A program made the position numbers and the translations under genes. This document shows positions 46,430 to 55,800 of a stretch of DNA of 64,000 nucleotides, in pieces; the stretch's first letter is position 1, and each line of letters begins with the position of its first letter. Where the stretch lies: positions 3,520,001 through 3,584,000 of the forward strand of contig NC_064034.1 of the NCBI RefSeq assembly GCF_932526225.1, given 5' to 3'. The notes beneath the pieces were generated by a model. The model ran no database searches and was not told the origin of the DNA. It was given only the letters and a program-made list of their open reading frames with translations. Source of the DNA: Nematostella vectensis. Its lineage: Eukaryota; Cnidaria; Anthozoa; Actiniaria; Edwardsiidae.

Positions 46430-47053
46430 TTAAGTGATTTCTAAAATTAGACGTATCGGGTAGAGACCGCGCTCTATTGTGTTTCCGTCACCGCCCTTTA
46501 TACTAAGACGGAGACTACTCACGTAACCGACTGATGTGGTACTAATCCGTACCGGATCGCTTGGATTGAGGCATATCTTTCCTTCATCAAGTTCTACACT
46601 TGCTAGGATTTGTGAGGGCGCCCCTTGTTGGAGGGAGTCGGACGCGTTCACAAGATCGCAGTGGATAAAAATAGCCTCGTGACCTATCATCTTTATCTCG
46701 TGGCGAGTGTTTGCTTCCAGCTCCCTGGTCTTGAGTCCTAACAGGCAGGCGAGCGGCTCATTCAACACGACGTTCCGATGAACTTCGAGTGACGAGTCTC
46801 TAATAGAGACTGACTTTTCACCAAGACGCATACCCCCATCTATTTGACGTTTTAGCGTCTCGATCGTATACTGCCCCGCGGGGATCCTAAGGATAATGTT
46901 CTCACCGTCGGAGACCGTTCCCTCGCTTGAGAGACTGTTACAACGATTATGAAACGCACATCCTCGCAGCGCGATAAACCGCGGCTTTTCAATAGGGTGT
47001 TCTAAATAGACGGTAAAGTCACCAACGTTTCCTTCAATGTAGAGTAATACCAT
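46430..47053 (-). CDS. Polinton conserved beta-rich protein, candidate minor capsid (penton) protein (207 aa)
   Basis: A compact 207-residue protein, mostly predicted beta strand, without membrane segments. Conserved blocks shared with 62328-63002 are PRFIALR-x-C near residue 30, IPAGQYTIE, LLGL, the AIFIHCDLV block, and a C-terminal SLRLSIKGGDG followed by PIRLILEIT. Polintons normally encode a single-jelly-roll minor capsid protein next to the major capsid gene. Size, beta content and conservation make this the best candidate here, but this is inference. It ends within 30 bp of the next leftward gene. Confidence 0.6.
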   Translation of the reverse strand: MVLLYIEGNVGDFTVYLEHPIEKPRFIALRGCAFHNRCNSLSSEGTVSDGENIILRIPAGQYTIETLKRQIDGGMRLGEKSVSIRDSSLEVHRNVVLNEPLACLLGLKTRELEANTRHEIKMIGHEAIFIHCDLVNASDSLQQGAPSQILASVELDEGKICLNPSDPVRISTTSVGYVSSLRLSIKGGDGNTIERGLYPIRLILEIT

Positions 47054-47056
47054 TTG

Positions 47057-48079
47057 TTATGGTTTCCGTCTCCTTTTAAATCGTTCTACGAAATACAGGA
47101 CGACAGCGACGATGAGAAGCCATGCGTTTTTAGCTAAAAAGCCAACAACTTCACCCGCCGTTCTAAAGATGAAACTGGCTATCGCACCAACCATTCCTGG
47201 GAGTATTTCTCCTAATTTTTTGCCTATTGTTTTCAGACCGTCTCCAACGCCTTTTGCGACACTAGTCAGCCCAGCTTTCAGATTAGAGACAATAACACCG
47301 ATAACAACGCCCACAGCGGTAACGACAGCAGCGACTGTAAATCCGTATTTCTTAAAAATCGCTTTGACACGATCTTTCAACGACATTCTCTCTTCAAGAT
47401 TTTCTCTCTCCAATTGATTCTCTTCCAAAGTCTCATCTATGACAGAATTTCTTTCGCTGAGCTCTTCATTTTTACGATCTATAGCTCTTAGTCTTTCTTG
47501 GTTAGTTGTTTCACTTCGTTCCTCATTATTTTTTCTCATTTGCTCGGTGTTTCTCTCTTCTTCTTCTCTGAGTGTATTACCTGCAGCGTCTAGTTCATCG
47601 AGTTGAATCTGAATTTGCTTGTACTTTTCGGATCTGATTTTGTCGTCAACACTCTTCCGCACCGTTCTATCTTCATTATACAACCTTTCTGGTCTAGTCC
47701 AACCACCTTTTCTCGCAGAATAGAAGGAAATGAATTGTTTTCCTCTTTCATCCGTTGAAATCTGAACTAAATTTTCATCAAGATCTGGATATTTCGATAA
47801 CAAAAGGTCTACCCTAAGTGTGTCCGTTGAAGGAGAACCTCCCATATTCTGTAACTCCATGTACTCGGGGACAGCCCTCCCGGGGTTTCGTGTTTTCCAT
47901 AAGTCGGCCAACCTCCTACTCACATAGCTTGCACCTCTACCAAATCTGTTTGAAATCCTTTCATTCCATGATTCTCTTCCCTCACCATCGTTTGGAATAA
48001 GAGAGTCATAATCTTCGTCTACAGTAGTATTCAAATCTTCTCTACCTTCTTCTGTTGTGGGATCAAAATCTATATCCAT
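47057..48079 (-). CDS. Polinton coiled-coil membrane protein (340 aa)
   Basis: Residues 1-60 are acidic. Residues about 150-235 form a long Glu/Arg-rich coiled coil (ERNTEQMRKNNEERSETTNQ). After it come a transmembrane segment (YGFTVAAVVTAVGVVIGVIV), a Gly/Lys amphipathic part, and further hydrophobic segments (LLIVAVVLYFVERF) ending in basic RRRKP. The overall plan resembles membrane-penetration or scaffold proteins of PRD1-like viruses, but I do not recognise the family. The box CGACTTAAAGATT lies about 30 bp before the ATG. Confidence 0.65.
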   Translation of the reverse strand: MDIDFDPTTEEGREDLNTTVDEDYDSLIPNDGEGRESWNERISNRFGRGASYVSRRLADLWKTRNPGRAVPEYMELQNMGGSPSTDTLRVDLLLSKYPDLDENLVQISTDERGKQFISFYSARKGGWTRPERLYNEDRTVRKSVDDKIRSEKYKQIQIQLDELDAAGNTLREEEERNTEQMRKNNEERSETTNQERLRAIDRKNEELSERNSVIDETLEENQLERENLEERMSLKDRVKAIFKKYGFTVAAVVTAVGVVIGVIVSNLKAGLTSVAKGVGDGLKTIGKKLGEILPGMVGAIASFIFRTAGEVVGFLAKNAWLLIVAVVLYFVERFKRRRKP

Positions 48080-48123
48080 TTCTTATTTTGTTTGAAAATA
48101 AGAAATCTTTAAGTCGTGCCGGC

Positions 48124-48540
48124 TCATATCCACCTACTCGCTACATAGCCAAGGGCTAACATTCCACCTCCAACGTACGCCATCTCTCCCATCTTTTGGT
48201 TGCTACTTGGTCTATAGTAATCTGAGAGCTCAGGCTCTTTCAAATCAAAATCTGGATGTGTTTGAGCGTATAGTTTGAAAGCCTGATCGGTCTCCTCATC
48301 ATTCTGGTCTGCACGAAGTTTATTATTATATTCTTCCCCCAACCAATCCTGGTATTCCTGTCTTTTTTTCTGCCAATCACCCATTGCTTGTTGATACTTT
48401 TCAAGCGCTTTATCGTGTCTTATTTTTTCTTTATCAACATGAGTAGCGTCAGAAGATAAGTATCTCGCTAGGTAACTCCCTCCGACAAACGCCGTCGCAT
48501 TAAGAATAGCCCCACCAATCATAAATGCTATACTCGCCAT
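48124..48540 (-). CDS. Polinton membrane protein with central charged helix (138 aa)
   Basis: N-terminal hydrophobic helix (FMIGGAILNATAFVGGSYLA), then a charged helical region (residues 35-75, KALEKYQQAMGDWQKKRQEY), then a C-terminal hydrophobic helix (YVGGGMLALGYVASRW). Both ends could sit in one membrane, giving a hairpin. Family unknown. A GCGACTTAAAGATC box lies 25 bp before the ATG. Confidence 0.65.
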   Translation of the reverse strand: MASIAFMIGGAILNATAFVGGSYLARYLSSDATHVDKEKIRHDKALEKYQQAMGDWQKKRQEYQDWLGEEYNNKLRADQNDEETDQAFKLYAQTHPDFDLKEPELSDYYRPSSNQKMGEMAYVGGGMLALGYVASRWI

Positions 48541-48572
48541 TTATTAATCAATCTATAAGATCTTTAAGTCGC

Positions 48573-48797
48573 CTACAGCGGTTTTGGCAAAATCTTTTGT
48601 GTTTCCAGATAATCTTTCAGATACATACTACCGGACAGGACAGCAACCCATTTAGCGTAGTTTGTAACACTTGACGAAGGGTCGCTGATGAATGACTCTT
48701 TCATAGCCTTTTTAGCAACATAACCCATACCGGCGGCTAATCCGATGATGACTGCTGAGTCGGTGATCGTTTTCACAAGTTTGTTTTCAGTTGACAT
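48573..48797 (-). CDS. Polinton small membrane protein (74 aa)
   Basis: Two hydrophobic segments (SAVIIGLAAGMGYVA and YAKWVAVLSGSMYL) and a basic tail. It has its own TGATTTAAAGATT box 30 bp upstream and sits in the same leftward array, which supports a real gene despite its size. Confidence 0.6.
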   Translation of the reverse strand: MSTENKLVKTITDSAVIIGLAAGMGYVAKKAMKESFISDPSSSVTNYAKWVAVLSGSMYLKDYLETQKILPKPL

Positions 48798-48832
48798 GAT
48801 TTTATTTATTACAGATTCAGATAATCTTTAAA

Positions 48833-49249
48833 TCACAACATTCCTATTTTTGGCGTCGCGTTCGGGAGGCTAGCCCCTCGAGCGGCGGGCCTCTCGAAAG
48901 TTTCGGTCTCGGGCGTCTTTTTGTAAAAACGCATATACATATCCAATGCGGTGAGCCCTATTCCAACTAGAGCCAGTACAGTTGTAAACGATAGCTCTGG
49001 AATCCAAGCGTCTGAGAGGCTATCCCCTCGAGCTCCCTCTGGGTGGGGTGTCTCTGCTCGTGCAGCGTCTTCTGAACTCGCCTCCGCCTCGCGTTTCATC
49101 TCCCTAGCGAGCGCTTCTCTACACCTCCTATTATATTCGGCAACTCTCTTACCAGAAGCGACTTTTATAGGATCTTTCTCCTTAGCGGCACTCTTCTTGG
49201 GGGGAGGGTCCTTTGTAATTTGTTCAACCTCTTGATTTCCGTCAGACAT
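48833..49249 (-). CDS. Polinton single-pass membrane protein carrying in-frame palindromes (138 aa)
   Basis: Charged N-terminal 80 residues (KKSAAKEKDPIK, EMKREAEASSED), one transmembrane helix (FTTVLALVGIGLTALDMYM) and a short tail. The DNA coding HPEGARGDSLSDA (49010-49048) and AARGASLPN (48866-48900) consists of copies of the palindromic element scattered in the Polinton. TGATTTAAAGATT box 27 bp upstream. Confidence 0.6.
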   Translation of the reverse strand: MSDGNQEVEQITKDPPPKKSAAKEKDPIKVASGKRVAEYNRRCREALAREMKREAEASSEDAARAETPHPEGARGDSLSDAWIPELSFTTVLALVGIGLTALDMYMRFYKKTPETETFERPAARGASLPNATPKIGML

Positions 49250-49288
49250 GATTCTTTACTCACTGAATAAAGAATCTTTAAATCACAT

Positions 49289-49400
49289 CATGCTTAAGAG
49301 CTTGCTCAGGTGTGCTTAAGAGCTTGCTCAGGTGTGCTCAGGTGTGCTCAAGAGCTTGCTTAGTTGTGCTCAGGTGTGCTCAAGAGTTTGCTCAGTTGTG
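49289..49400. repeat. Short tandem repeat at a gene end (gcttgctcaggtgtgct)
   Basis: Six or more partial copies of aagagcttgctcaggtgtgc span the intergenic gap and the last codons of the 175-aa gene. Confidence 0.85.
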
Positions 49401-49897
49401 CTTGAAACTTCTTGAAGTTTGTTGGAAGTCTCCTGTGAAGGTGTTAGTTTAACATGCTTAGCGACCCGAAAGAGGGCGCTAGCAAGTGCTACCATCCTTC
49501 CTCCCTTCAATACCAAGAGACCTGCAAAGTTTGACAATTCGCGTTTAACCAACTCGTCGTTCTGTAAGTCTTTGCTAAGCTCTTCGGTGTCATCTATAGG
49601 AACCACATAGGAAATGACTTGGGACACTACTTGAAGTGCTGATTCTACTAATCCATCAGTAACTTGTTTGCCTAAGACAGTCTGGTAGCGAACAAAGTAC
49701 TTTTCGACGTCTTTCGCTGGGAGCTTCTTGATATCCCCTAAACTCATGTCCACACCAAGAAATTCCTTCGTAGTCCCAAGAGATGCGAGAATAGCTAGCG
49801 ATTCTCGTTTGACTTCAACATCGTCTTCGAGAGGCTCACCCTTCGAGCTCCCCTTAGACTTAGGCTCCTCTTCCATATAATCCTCAATGCTTGCCAT
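49370..49897 (-). CDS. Polinton hypothetical protein (175 aa)
   Basis: Starts at the ATG at 49897 (MASIEDY); a longer frame upstream overlaps the ATPase end and has only a GTG start. Acidic N-terminus, then a mostly helical body with two mildly hydrophobic helices (ALQVVSQVISYVVP and LSNFAGLLVLKGG). A GTGGTTTAAAAAC box is 27 bp upstream. I do not recognise it. Its place directly behind the ATPase and capsid genes suggests a late or structural role. Confidence 0.6.
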   Translation of the reverse strand: MASIEDYMEEEPKSKGSSKGEPLEDDVEVKRESLAILASLGTTKEFLGVDMSLGDIKKLPAKDVEKYFVRYQTVLGKQVTDGLVESALQVVSQVISYVVPIDDTEELSKDLQNDELVKRELSNFAGLLVLKGGRMVALASALFRVAKHVKLTPSQETSNKLQEVSSTTEQTLEHT

Positions 49898-49959
49898 CTT
49901 ATTTTGTAAGTAGACCAAGATGTTTTTAAACCACTTCGAGGGGTCAGCCCCTCGAGCTC

Positions 49960-50586
49960 TCACCGCGTGGCAGGAATCTCCAAATAACGTTGGAATGGAT
50001 GTCGTAGGCAGAAACAGAGTCTGGAATACTTTTCAGTTTTCAGCAGTTCTACAAACTTTTTACGAGTCTCGACGTCTAAGTCACCCCCATAATCTTCAAA
50101 CAGTGTTTTGGTACCGATTTGAGATGGATTATGGAATGTAACCACACAGGCGACGTTATCACGGAAGGGCTTTGCTATGGATGTTAATTGTTGCGTCAAT
50201 ACCCACACTGATAATCCTTCGTGTCTCCCTGAGAACGCTAGATTGATAAACTTGTTCGAGCGTTGCTTTAGATCTTTCGATACAGCACAGTCATCCAAAA
50301 CGAGTAACGTATTTGTACCAGAAAATAGCACCGCACAATCTGTTAGTAACTCGTTAATCTCATCGGTGTTACTAGCATCCGGCGATAATACCAAGAAACG
50401 TTTATCTCCGTGAGCAAATCTACGATAGGACTTGTTTTTCGCATAAGTCGGACAAATCAACACAATGTATTCAAACACATGCCGGAACGGCCCTCGGAGC
50501 TGTTCCGTGAGGTACTTTGTCTTCCCACAATTAGTAGGTCCTGTGATAATACAATGAAAAGGAACTTTTTCCCGTAATTCTTCCAT
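49960..50586 (-). CDS. FtsK/HerA-type genome-packaging ATPase (A32-like)
   Basis: 208 residues from the ATG at 50586. The Walker A motif GPTNCGKT lies at residues 16-23. The Walker B strand LLVLDD is near residue 93, followed by a sensor-type segment with LTQQ. Members pump viral DNA into the capsid using ATP. It lies next to the major capsid gene, as in most Polintons. Size matches the family (about 200-250). Confidence 0.92.
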   Translation of the reverse strand: MEELREKVPFHCIITGPTNCGKTKYLTEQLRGPFRHVFEYIVLICPTYAKNKSYRRFAHGDKRFLVLSPDASNTDEINELLTDCAVLFSGTNTLLVLDDCAVSKDLKQRSNKFINLAFSGRHEGLSVWVLTQQLTSIAKPFRDNVACVVTFHNPSQIGTKTLFEDYGGDLDVETRKKFVELLKTEKYSRLCFCLRHPFQRYLEIPATR

Positions 50587-50614
50587 TCTTTTTGTATTAT
50601 CACACAAGTCCTTT

Positions 50615-51853
50615 TTAATACATGATTGCTCTCAAATTCGAGTTCATAACCTCCATCAACGCGTCGGCTACTACAAACATGTAGCAGGTGATGTTTCCCG
50701 TTCCTCCAACTTTTCGTTTCATTTCTAGTTTTACTCCGTCCCGCGTGTTGTTCAAGACCAGGCCTCCTCCGTGAATGCTGTTATCTGGGTGTGCCCTCAA
50801 GTCGACCCACAGAGCAAACTTGTCATTAGCGTAAAAATCCTTTTGCTTGACACCCTCTCTACCGAAACGTTTCTTCACCGACTCCCAGAGGTCCGGCGGT
50901 GTCATCCCCTTGGAGTAGAGACGGTTTGGCATGCCATCCACATTAATGTTGATCGATGTGATATTTGGATTGACAAACTTTTCGGAATCCCTTGCTCCTC
51001 CGGTGTAGCTCTCTGTGAACAGGCACAATATCCCTGTCATTGACCTCCTCGGCAGATTAATGTGCTCGTTTATGACACCATCATTAGGTTTGGAGATGGT
51101 GAACGTTTTGTGGAGAATGACGTTCTCGTAAAAGAATCCTCTACCAACCTGATAAGCCGACAACGCCTCACGAGCCAAGTATTCACTTGAGATGCAAGCA
51201 TATTCCAACTCGAGGTTTGTGATTGTGTACGTTGGAGTCTTGACCGTGTCAGCATAAACAACGACATCGGAAACCGGGGTTAGAGTAATTTCAAAGATTA
51301 GCGGATGAGGTAACGCCTTTGGATAAAAGACCCCATGCTCGCCGAGAATAGGATGGTCGAGTGGAATGCAGTACTTGGTGTTGTGAACTGCTGCAAGAGC
51401 TACTTCCTTAGCATCTGATGTCGCTTTATCACCTGCATTTGTCCTGAGCTTCCTCATGTTTTCAGAGGAGATACCTTGTCTTATTCTATCCCCACGATCT
51501 TCAGCTTGTAAGTATAAGTCGTGATAGGTTTGAAAGAGATCGTATCTCTGAGTATCCTGTAGTGTTTCTCCGCCGAAGAGAATCTTGAGCCTTGACACTA
51601 GGTTCCGACCAACGTTGTTGACGAGAGTATTATTCGCGTGTCCTGTGACGTTTAAGTCAAATAGTAAGGATACACTACCTGGAACAATCACTACATTTTC
51701 AGCAAGTTTTGGAATATTTATATAGAGGGTTTCTCCAGGACTTGCCGATGAGGGATTGAATGTAATCCGATTCAGCGACGATTCCGCTTTCAGGCCGAAG
51801 GGTTCCCGTGGGATCCTGTTTGGGTTAATTTTTTCTGATATCGCTTGTGCCAT
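50615..51853 (-). CDS. Double-jelly-roll major capsid protein
   Basis: 412 residues. Blocks that I recognise from cnidarian Polinton capsid proteins are NVGRNLVSRLKILFGGETL, YDLFQTYHDLYL, the loop before KYCIPLDHPIL, LELEYACIS, INLPRRSMTGILCLF and a late WVDLR. The two similar halves and size fit the double-jelly-roll fold that builds pseudo-hexameric capsomers. Shorter than some Polinton capsid proteins. Its start faces the integrase gene across a 33-bp gap that contains one TTTAAA box serving both directions. Confidence 0.88.
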   Translation of the reverse strand: MAQAISEKINPNRIPREPFGLKAESSLNRITFNPSSASPGETLYINIPKLAENVVIVPGSVSLLFDLNVTGHANNTLVNNVGRNLVSRLKILFGGETLQDTQRYDLFQTYHDLYLQAEDRGDRIRQGISSENMRKLRTNAGDKATSDAKEVALAAVHNTKYCIPLDHPILGEHGVFYPKALPHPLIFEITLTPVSDVVVYADTVKTPTYTITNLELEYACISSEYLAREALSAYQVGRGFFYENVILHKTFTISKPNDGVINEHINLPRRSMTGILCLFTESYTGGARDSEKFVNPNITSININVDGMPNRLYSKGMTPPDLWESVKKRFGREGVKQKDFYANDKFALWVDLRAHPDNSIHGGGLVLNNTRDGVKLEMKRKVGGTGNITCYMFVVADALMEVMNSNLRAIMY

Positions 51854-51887
51854 CTTTTATTTTAAGAAAAGAGAGATAATCTTTAAA
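51854..51887. promoter_or_regulatory. Bidirectional TTTAAA box between capsid and integrase genes
   Basis: The palindromic TTTAAA core at 51882-51887 overlaps the integrase ATG on the + strand and lies 28 bp before the capsid ATG on the minus strand. Confidence 0.6.
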
Positions 51888-52879
51888 TGAGTAACGAAAG
51901 CAGGTTATCAAAAATATACTATTCCACCGATGGATACTGGAAAGGGTATTCAGCTATTTATAAGTTAGCTAGTGTCGCTAAAGTCAGTGAAGCCGAGGCT
52001 AAGAGGTGGCTTGAAAAACAGGCGTTGTGGCAGATCTATCTCCCAGCTCCAAAGTATGTCCCCAGACCGCATTGGACTGTGAATAAACCTAATCAGATTC
52101 ACCAAGCCGATCTGTTGTTTATGCCCCACGATAACGTAGGCAGAAAAACCTACCGTTACGCGTTGGTCGTGATTGATATTGCCTCGAGATATAAAGATGC
52201 AGAAGCACTGACTACCAAGGATTCGAGTGGAATTGCTAAAGGGTTTGAAAAGATATACTCCAGAAAACTTAAATGGCCTCATACGGTGATTGTCGATCCT
52301 GGGACAGAATTTAGGGGAGAGGTAACGAAGATTATGAAAAAGAAGGGTGTCACCATCCAGCGAAGCGAAGCTGGGAACCATCGCGCACAGGCTTTCGTCG
52401 AACGCGCCAATAGAACACTGGCGGAGAGGTTGTTTTCTCATCAGTATGCTCAAGAAATGATTAGCGATGATCGGTCCAGAGTTTGGGTGAAACGATTGCC
52501 AGATGTTTTGAAAACTCTGAATAGTCAACCCATAAGAATTACTGGCAAAGAGCCTGCAAAATCTATTGGTTTGAAAGAGGTTGATATTGATCCTCCAACG
52601 TATAAGCGGCCTGTTGGACTTGATGAAGTTAGACTACCACCAGGGGTTAGAGTTAGATATCTATTAGCTCCTGGAGAAGAGGAAGGAGGTGAACGCAGAC
52701 GAGCCACAGACCCTATTTGGAGTTTAAAAGTGTTTGATCTATCACGCAGTGTTGTTTCAGTTGGACAGCCTGTGTTGTACTACCTCTCCGAAGGCGCTCC
52801 AAGGAGGTCGTTCGTTAGGGAAGAACTTCAAGTCGTCCCTGAAGATACTGAGCTACCACCTAATAGCGTTCTGAAATGA
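51887..52879 (+). CDS. int: RVE-family (retroviral-like) integrase of the Polinton
   Basis: 330 residues. Catalytic acidic triad: D75 (in HQADLLF), D137 (IVDPGTEF) and E172 (VERANRTL), the RNase-H-fold arrangement of Polinton and retrovirus integrases. The N-terminal 60 residues are a short helical domain without a clear HHCC zinc motif. The C-terminal region ends with RRSFVREELQVV, the usual Polinton tail that belongs to an SH3/chromo-like module. It joins the element ends to target DNA with a 6-bp stagger, which fits the flanking duplication. Its last 52 bases overlap the PolB end on the other strand. Confidence 0.93.
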   Translation: MSNESRLSKIYYSTDGYWKGYSAIYKLASVAKVSEAEAKRWLEKQALWQIYLPAPKYVPRPHWTVNKPNQIHQADLLFMPHDNVGRKTYRYALVVIDIASRYKDAEALTTKDSSGIAKGFEKIYSRKLKWPHTVIVDPGTEFRGEVTKIMKKKGVTIQRSEAGNHRAQAFVERANRTLAERLFSHQYAQEMISDDRSRVWVKRLPDVLKTLNSQPIRITGKEPAKSIGLKEVDIDPPTYKRPVGLDEVRLPPGVRVRYLLAPGEEEGGERRRATDPIWSLKVFDLSRSVVSVGQPVLYYLSEGAPRRSFVREELQVVPEDTELPPNSVLK

Positions 52880-55800
52880 CCGTGAGCGAAGGTGTGAATA
52901 CCATCATCACAGATGACCCGTTTATCATCCTCATGAGATAGAGCGACCTTGTTCACCGTTTCAGTGTAAACATCATGCTTATGACTTCTGATGACATTCA
53001 TAAGTCTCATCTGAGGTTTCTTACCAAATAAGCAATCCTTGTAGTCATCGAAACCGATGCTCTTCTTGACGACTGCTCTCTTGACGCCCTTGCATTTCTT
53101 TTCTTCTTTACCTTCATCCATCTTGTACGAGTAAAGTTTGGCCCTCAGTCCTACAAATTCTGTGATTTGCTGGCCCCCAGCCTCATCTTTAAACATTCCG
53201 ATGACTTTCTTGTTCACACCCACCTCAATACCAGATGGGTGACCCTTCGGAAAGTTGCTGGTGTCGAACATGGACCTCACATCCCCGCTGATGTCCTCGT
53301 AAAAGTCTTTCGTCTCGATCTCATACATCAGGCTGTCAGTATCAGTGAATAAGAGCTTTGCATCCTCACCGTACTTGGGCTTGACGAAGTTGTAGTGGAA
53401 ATCGTACATGAGCGTCTTACTCAGGTCCAGAATGGACATGCCCAAGTAGACAGGCTTGTTGAAGATCAGCTTTGTCTTCTTCATGTGGATGGCGGCTAGA
53501 TTCTCGCAAAAGATGGTGCGATGTTGATAGTTCGGCTTTGATATGAGCTTCTTGGCCTGCTTCTCGTCCGTCACCAACCGAATGTCCACCCTGTTCCTAA
53601 TGTTCTCCATAGTCTTACCAAAGACGGAGTTGTTCATTAACTTGAAAAAATCTTTCTCAAAATCGTTTGTCGCCTTGGCTCTCAGATCGGTGTTCAAGTC
53701 AATGTAGGGCTCCAGCCAAGCAGACTCCTCAAAAGTCACACCCCTGTGAATCTTGGTGACTTTTAGCCCAAAACTCACATAAAGTCTCAGAGTCTCATGG
53801 TGGATAACGTACTTTGTCTTGTCGTTAAGGTTTGGGACCAACTTGTCTACATTGCCTAGCCCGATAGATTCCGGGGCTAGTGGGTAATCGTTGTGTAAGT
53901 CATGTAGGTGGTGAGGGTACTCCAAGTCAACCTCCAGAATGCATGGGCGGTCTCTCCAACCTGACAGCTCTTGGTCACCCATCCACCTGAAACCGTGAGT
54001 CGGTAAAGGGTTGCTCATCGCCCAGCCATACAAATTGTTAGCATCAAGGTAGGTGATATATTTTGTGGGTAGGTCAGGGTCATACTCCTTCATGTAAGGG
54101 TTATTCGCCTCCCCATGTCTGTTGCTTATCATGGAGACACCCCCACGGATGCCCTTCTCAATCATGAGCAACATGTCATAGTCCGTTAGAAGCTCTAGCC
54201 TCACCTTGGTGGTCTTCAACGCTGCATCCCAAGCCAACCCTGGCGCTGTGTAGTACCAAGCGGGGTCAAGACCGTAATTCTTGAGACAAACGTCCCTAAA
54301 GTTCTCGAAAACGTCAGCTAAAAGCAACACATCCGACTCTAGGTACAGATTGTGGTAATCCCTCATGGTCCCCATCCCAAAGACCTCCCACACTCTCCGC
54401 GCGTGCAGGTGATCCTCCTCCGATATGTCGGTGTCGTTGAGTTTGGAGTGGAATGCCTCTCTCTGTGGGAGCTGTGTTGCGTCGAGCTTGCTAAAGCCGT
54501 CGAACCAGTCGTAAGGGAAAACACCCTTCCTCAACAACAGCTGGAGCTCCTCCCCCTCATAGTACTCCGCCATGTTTTTGAAGCACTCCCTTGACATATT
54601 ACCTACTAGACTGTCGAGACTGGCCGACATAAACCTGAAACTGTCGATAAATCTGATATCACGTTTAACATCAATCTTGTTGCCCTCCTTGTTCGTGAAA
54701 CTGTCGACTACAATCTGTTTTGTGAAAGAAATATACTTTTCCTCGTTATTAGGTATACAGTTTATTTTACCTTCCGATGTACCAAGGTTCTTGATAAATA
54801 GATGGCTGTCGTACCCAGACAGATTGTGAAAGATAACAGGAAAGAACTTTGGAATTTTGTGATCTAAGTTGCATGCGTTGTGAGCAGCACCTCTATACTT
54901 TCCGGTGAGGTGGCAATGGTCCAAAACCTTGTCTCCCCCTAATTCACCCTCACAGATGTGGCAGTGAGTGGCGTCGTTATAGGCGATTTTGTCCTTCGGA
55001 GTCATTTTCACCTTCTTAGGGAACCTGAACTTATCGTAAATTTTCTTAATGTCTGACTCCAAAGACTCTACGAAAAGCTGTGGGATATCTTCGTCTGGAG
55101 ATTCAGCTGTGTACCGTACAAGCTCGGGTGGGGATATATCTCCGTCGAAACACTTGATGAGATAGCAGAAACCAGACGGTTTGTGTTTCTGGTATTGCTT
55201 AGTGAAGCTTTTACTCTCATCTGGGGAGCATGTGTCTATATTCTCTGTGAAGCTCTCAAAGTCGGCATAGACAACAAAGGGGACACGCATTTTTCTGTTG
55301 TAGTTTTTGAATTTAATGTGGGGTAGATTTCCATCCTTGTCTATCTTAGGCATCTCTATTCTAACCGCTTCATGATTGCCGCAGCATTCAGAATGTTTTT
55401 CTAATGATTGTTTGCACCGAAACGAGTTCAGACATCTACAGCATAAAAAACGAGTATGATGAAACTTATCAATTTGAGTAGATACTAATCTCATCATATC
55501 CTTTATCCAGCAGTAATGATTCGTCTCATCATCCGAGATGAGAAGTAAGTTGATTGCATTATCTGGATCCTTCCCGCTGATTCTCAATGGATATACTTTG
55601 GTTTCGTATCCAAACACATTAACCGTATACGGGTTCTGTTTCTCAAACTTGTCAATCTGTTTCAGTGAGACGGGGAACTCTATTCCTGACCAGTCGAATT
55701 CCTCAGAGTTCTCTCTCATTTGTTTATTAAGTCTTTGAGGATCTTTCTCCCTAGGATACACAGCAGAGGTCACTGCCCACTTGAAACATTCATGATCGTC

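Larger units (their letters stand above)
45729..50620 (-). promoter_or_regulatory. Set of TTTAAAG-type boxes before the leftward Polinton genes
   Basis: On the minus strand the boxes read (G/C)A(T/C)TTAAA(G/A)A and lie at about 45729-45735, 46428-46434, 47074-47080, 48108-48114, 48562-48568, 48826-48832, 49276-49282, 49924-49930 and 50611-50617. Each is 10-50 bp before the ATG of one gene. The weakest is the last (TATTAAAAAGG). The 47074 box lies inside the neighbouring gene's end. They are placed where a TATA-like element would be if leaders are very short. Confidence 0.65.

Noticed and set aside
51965-52528. 187-residue ORF antisense to the integrase
   Set aside because: Shadow frame of a gene with intact catalytic residues.
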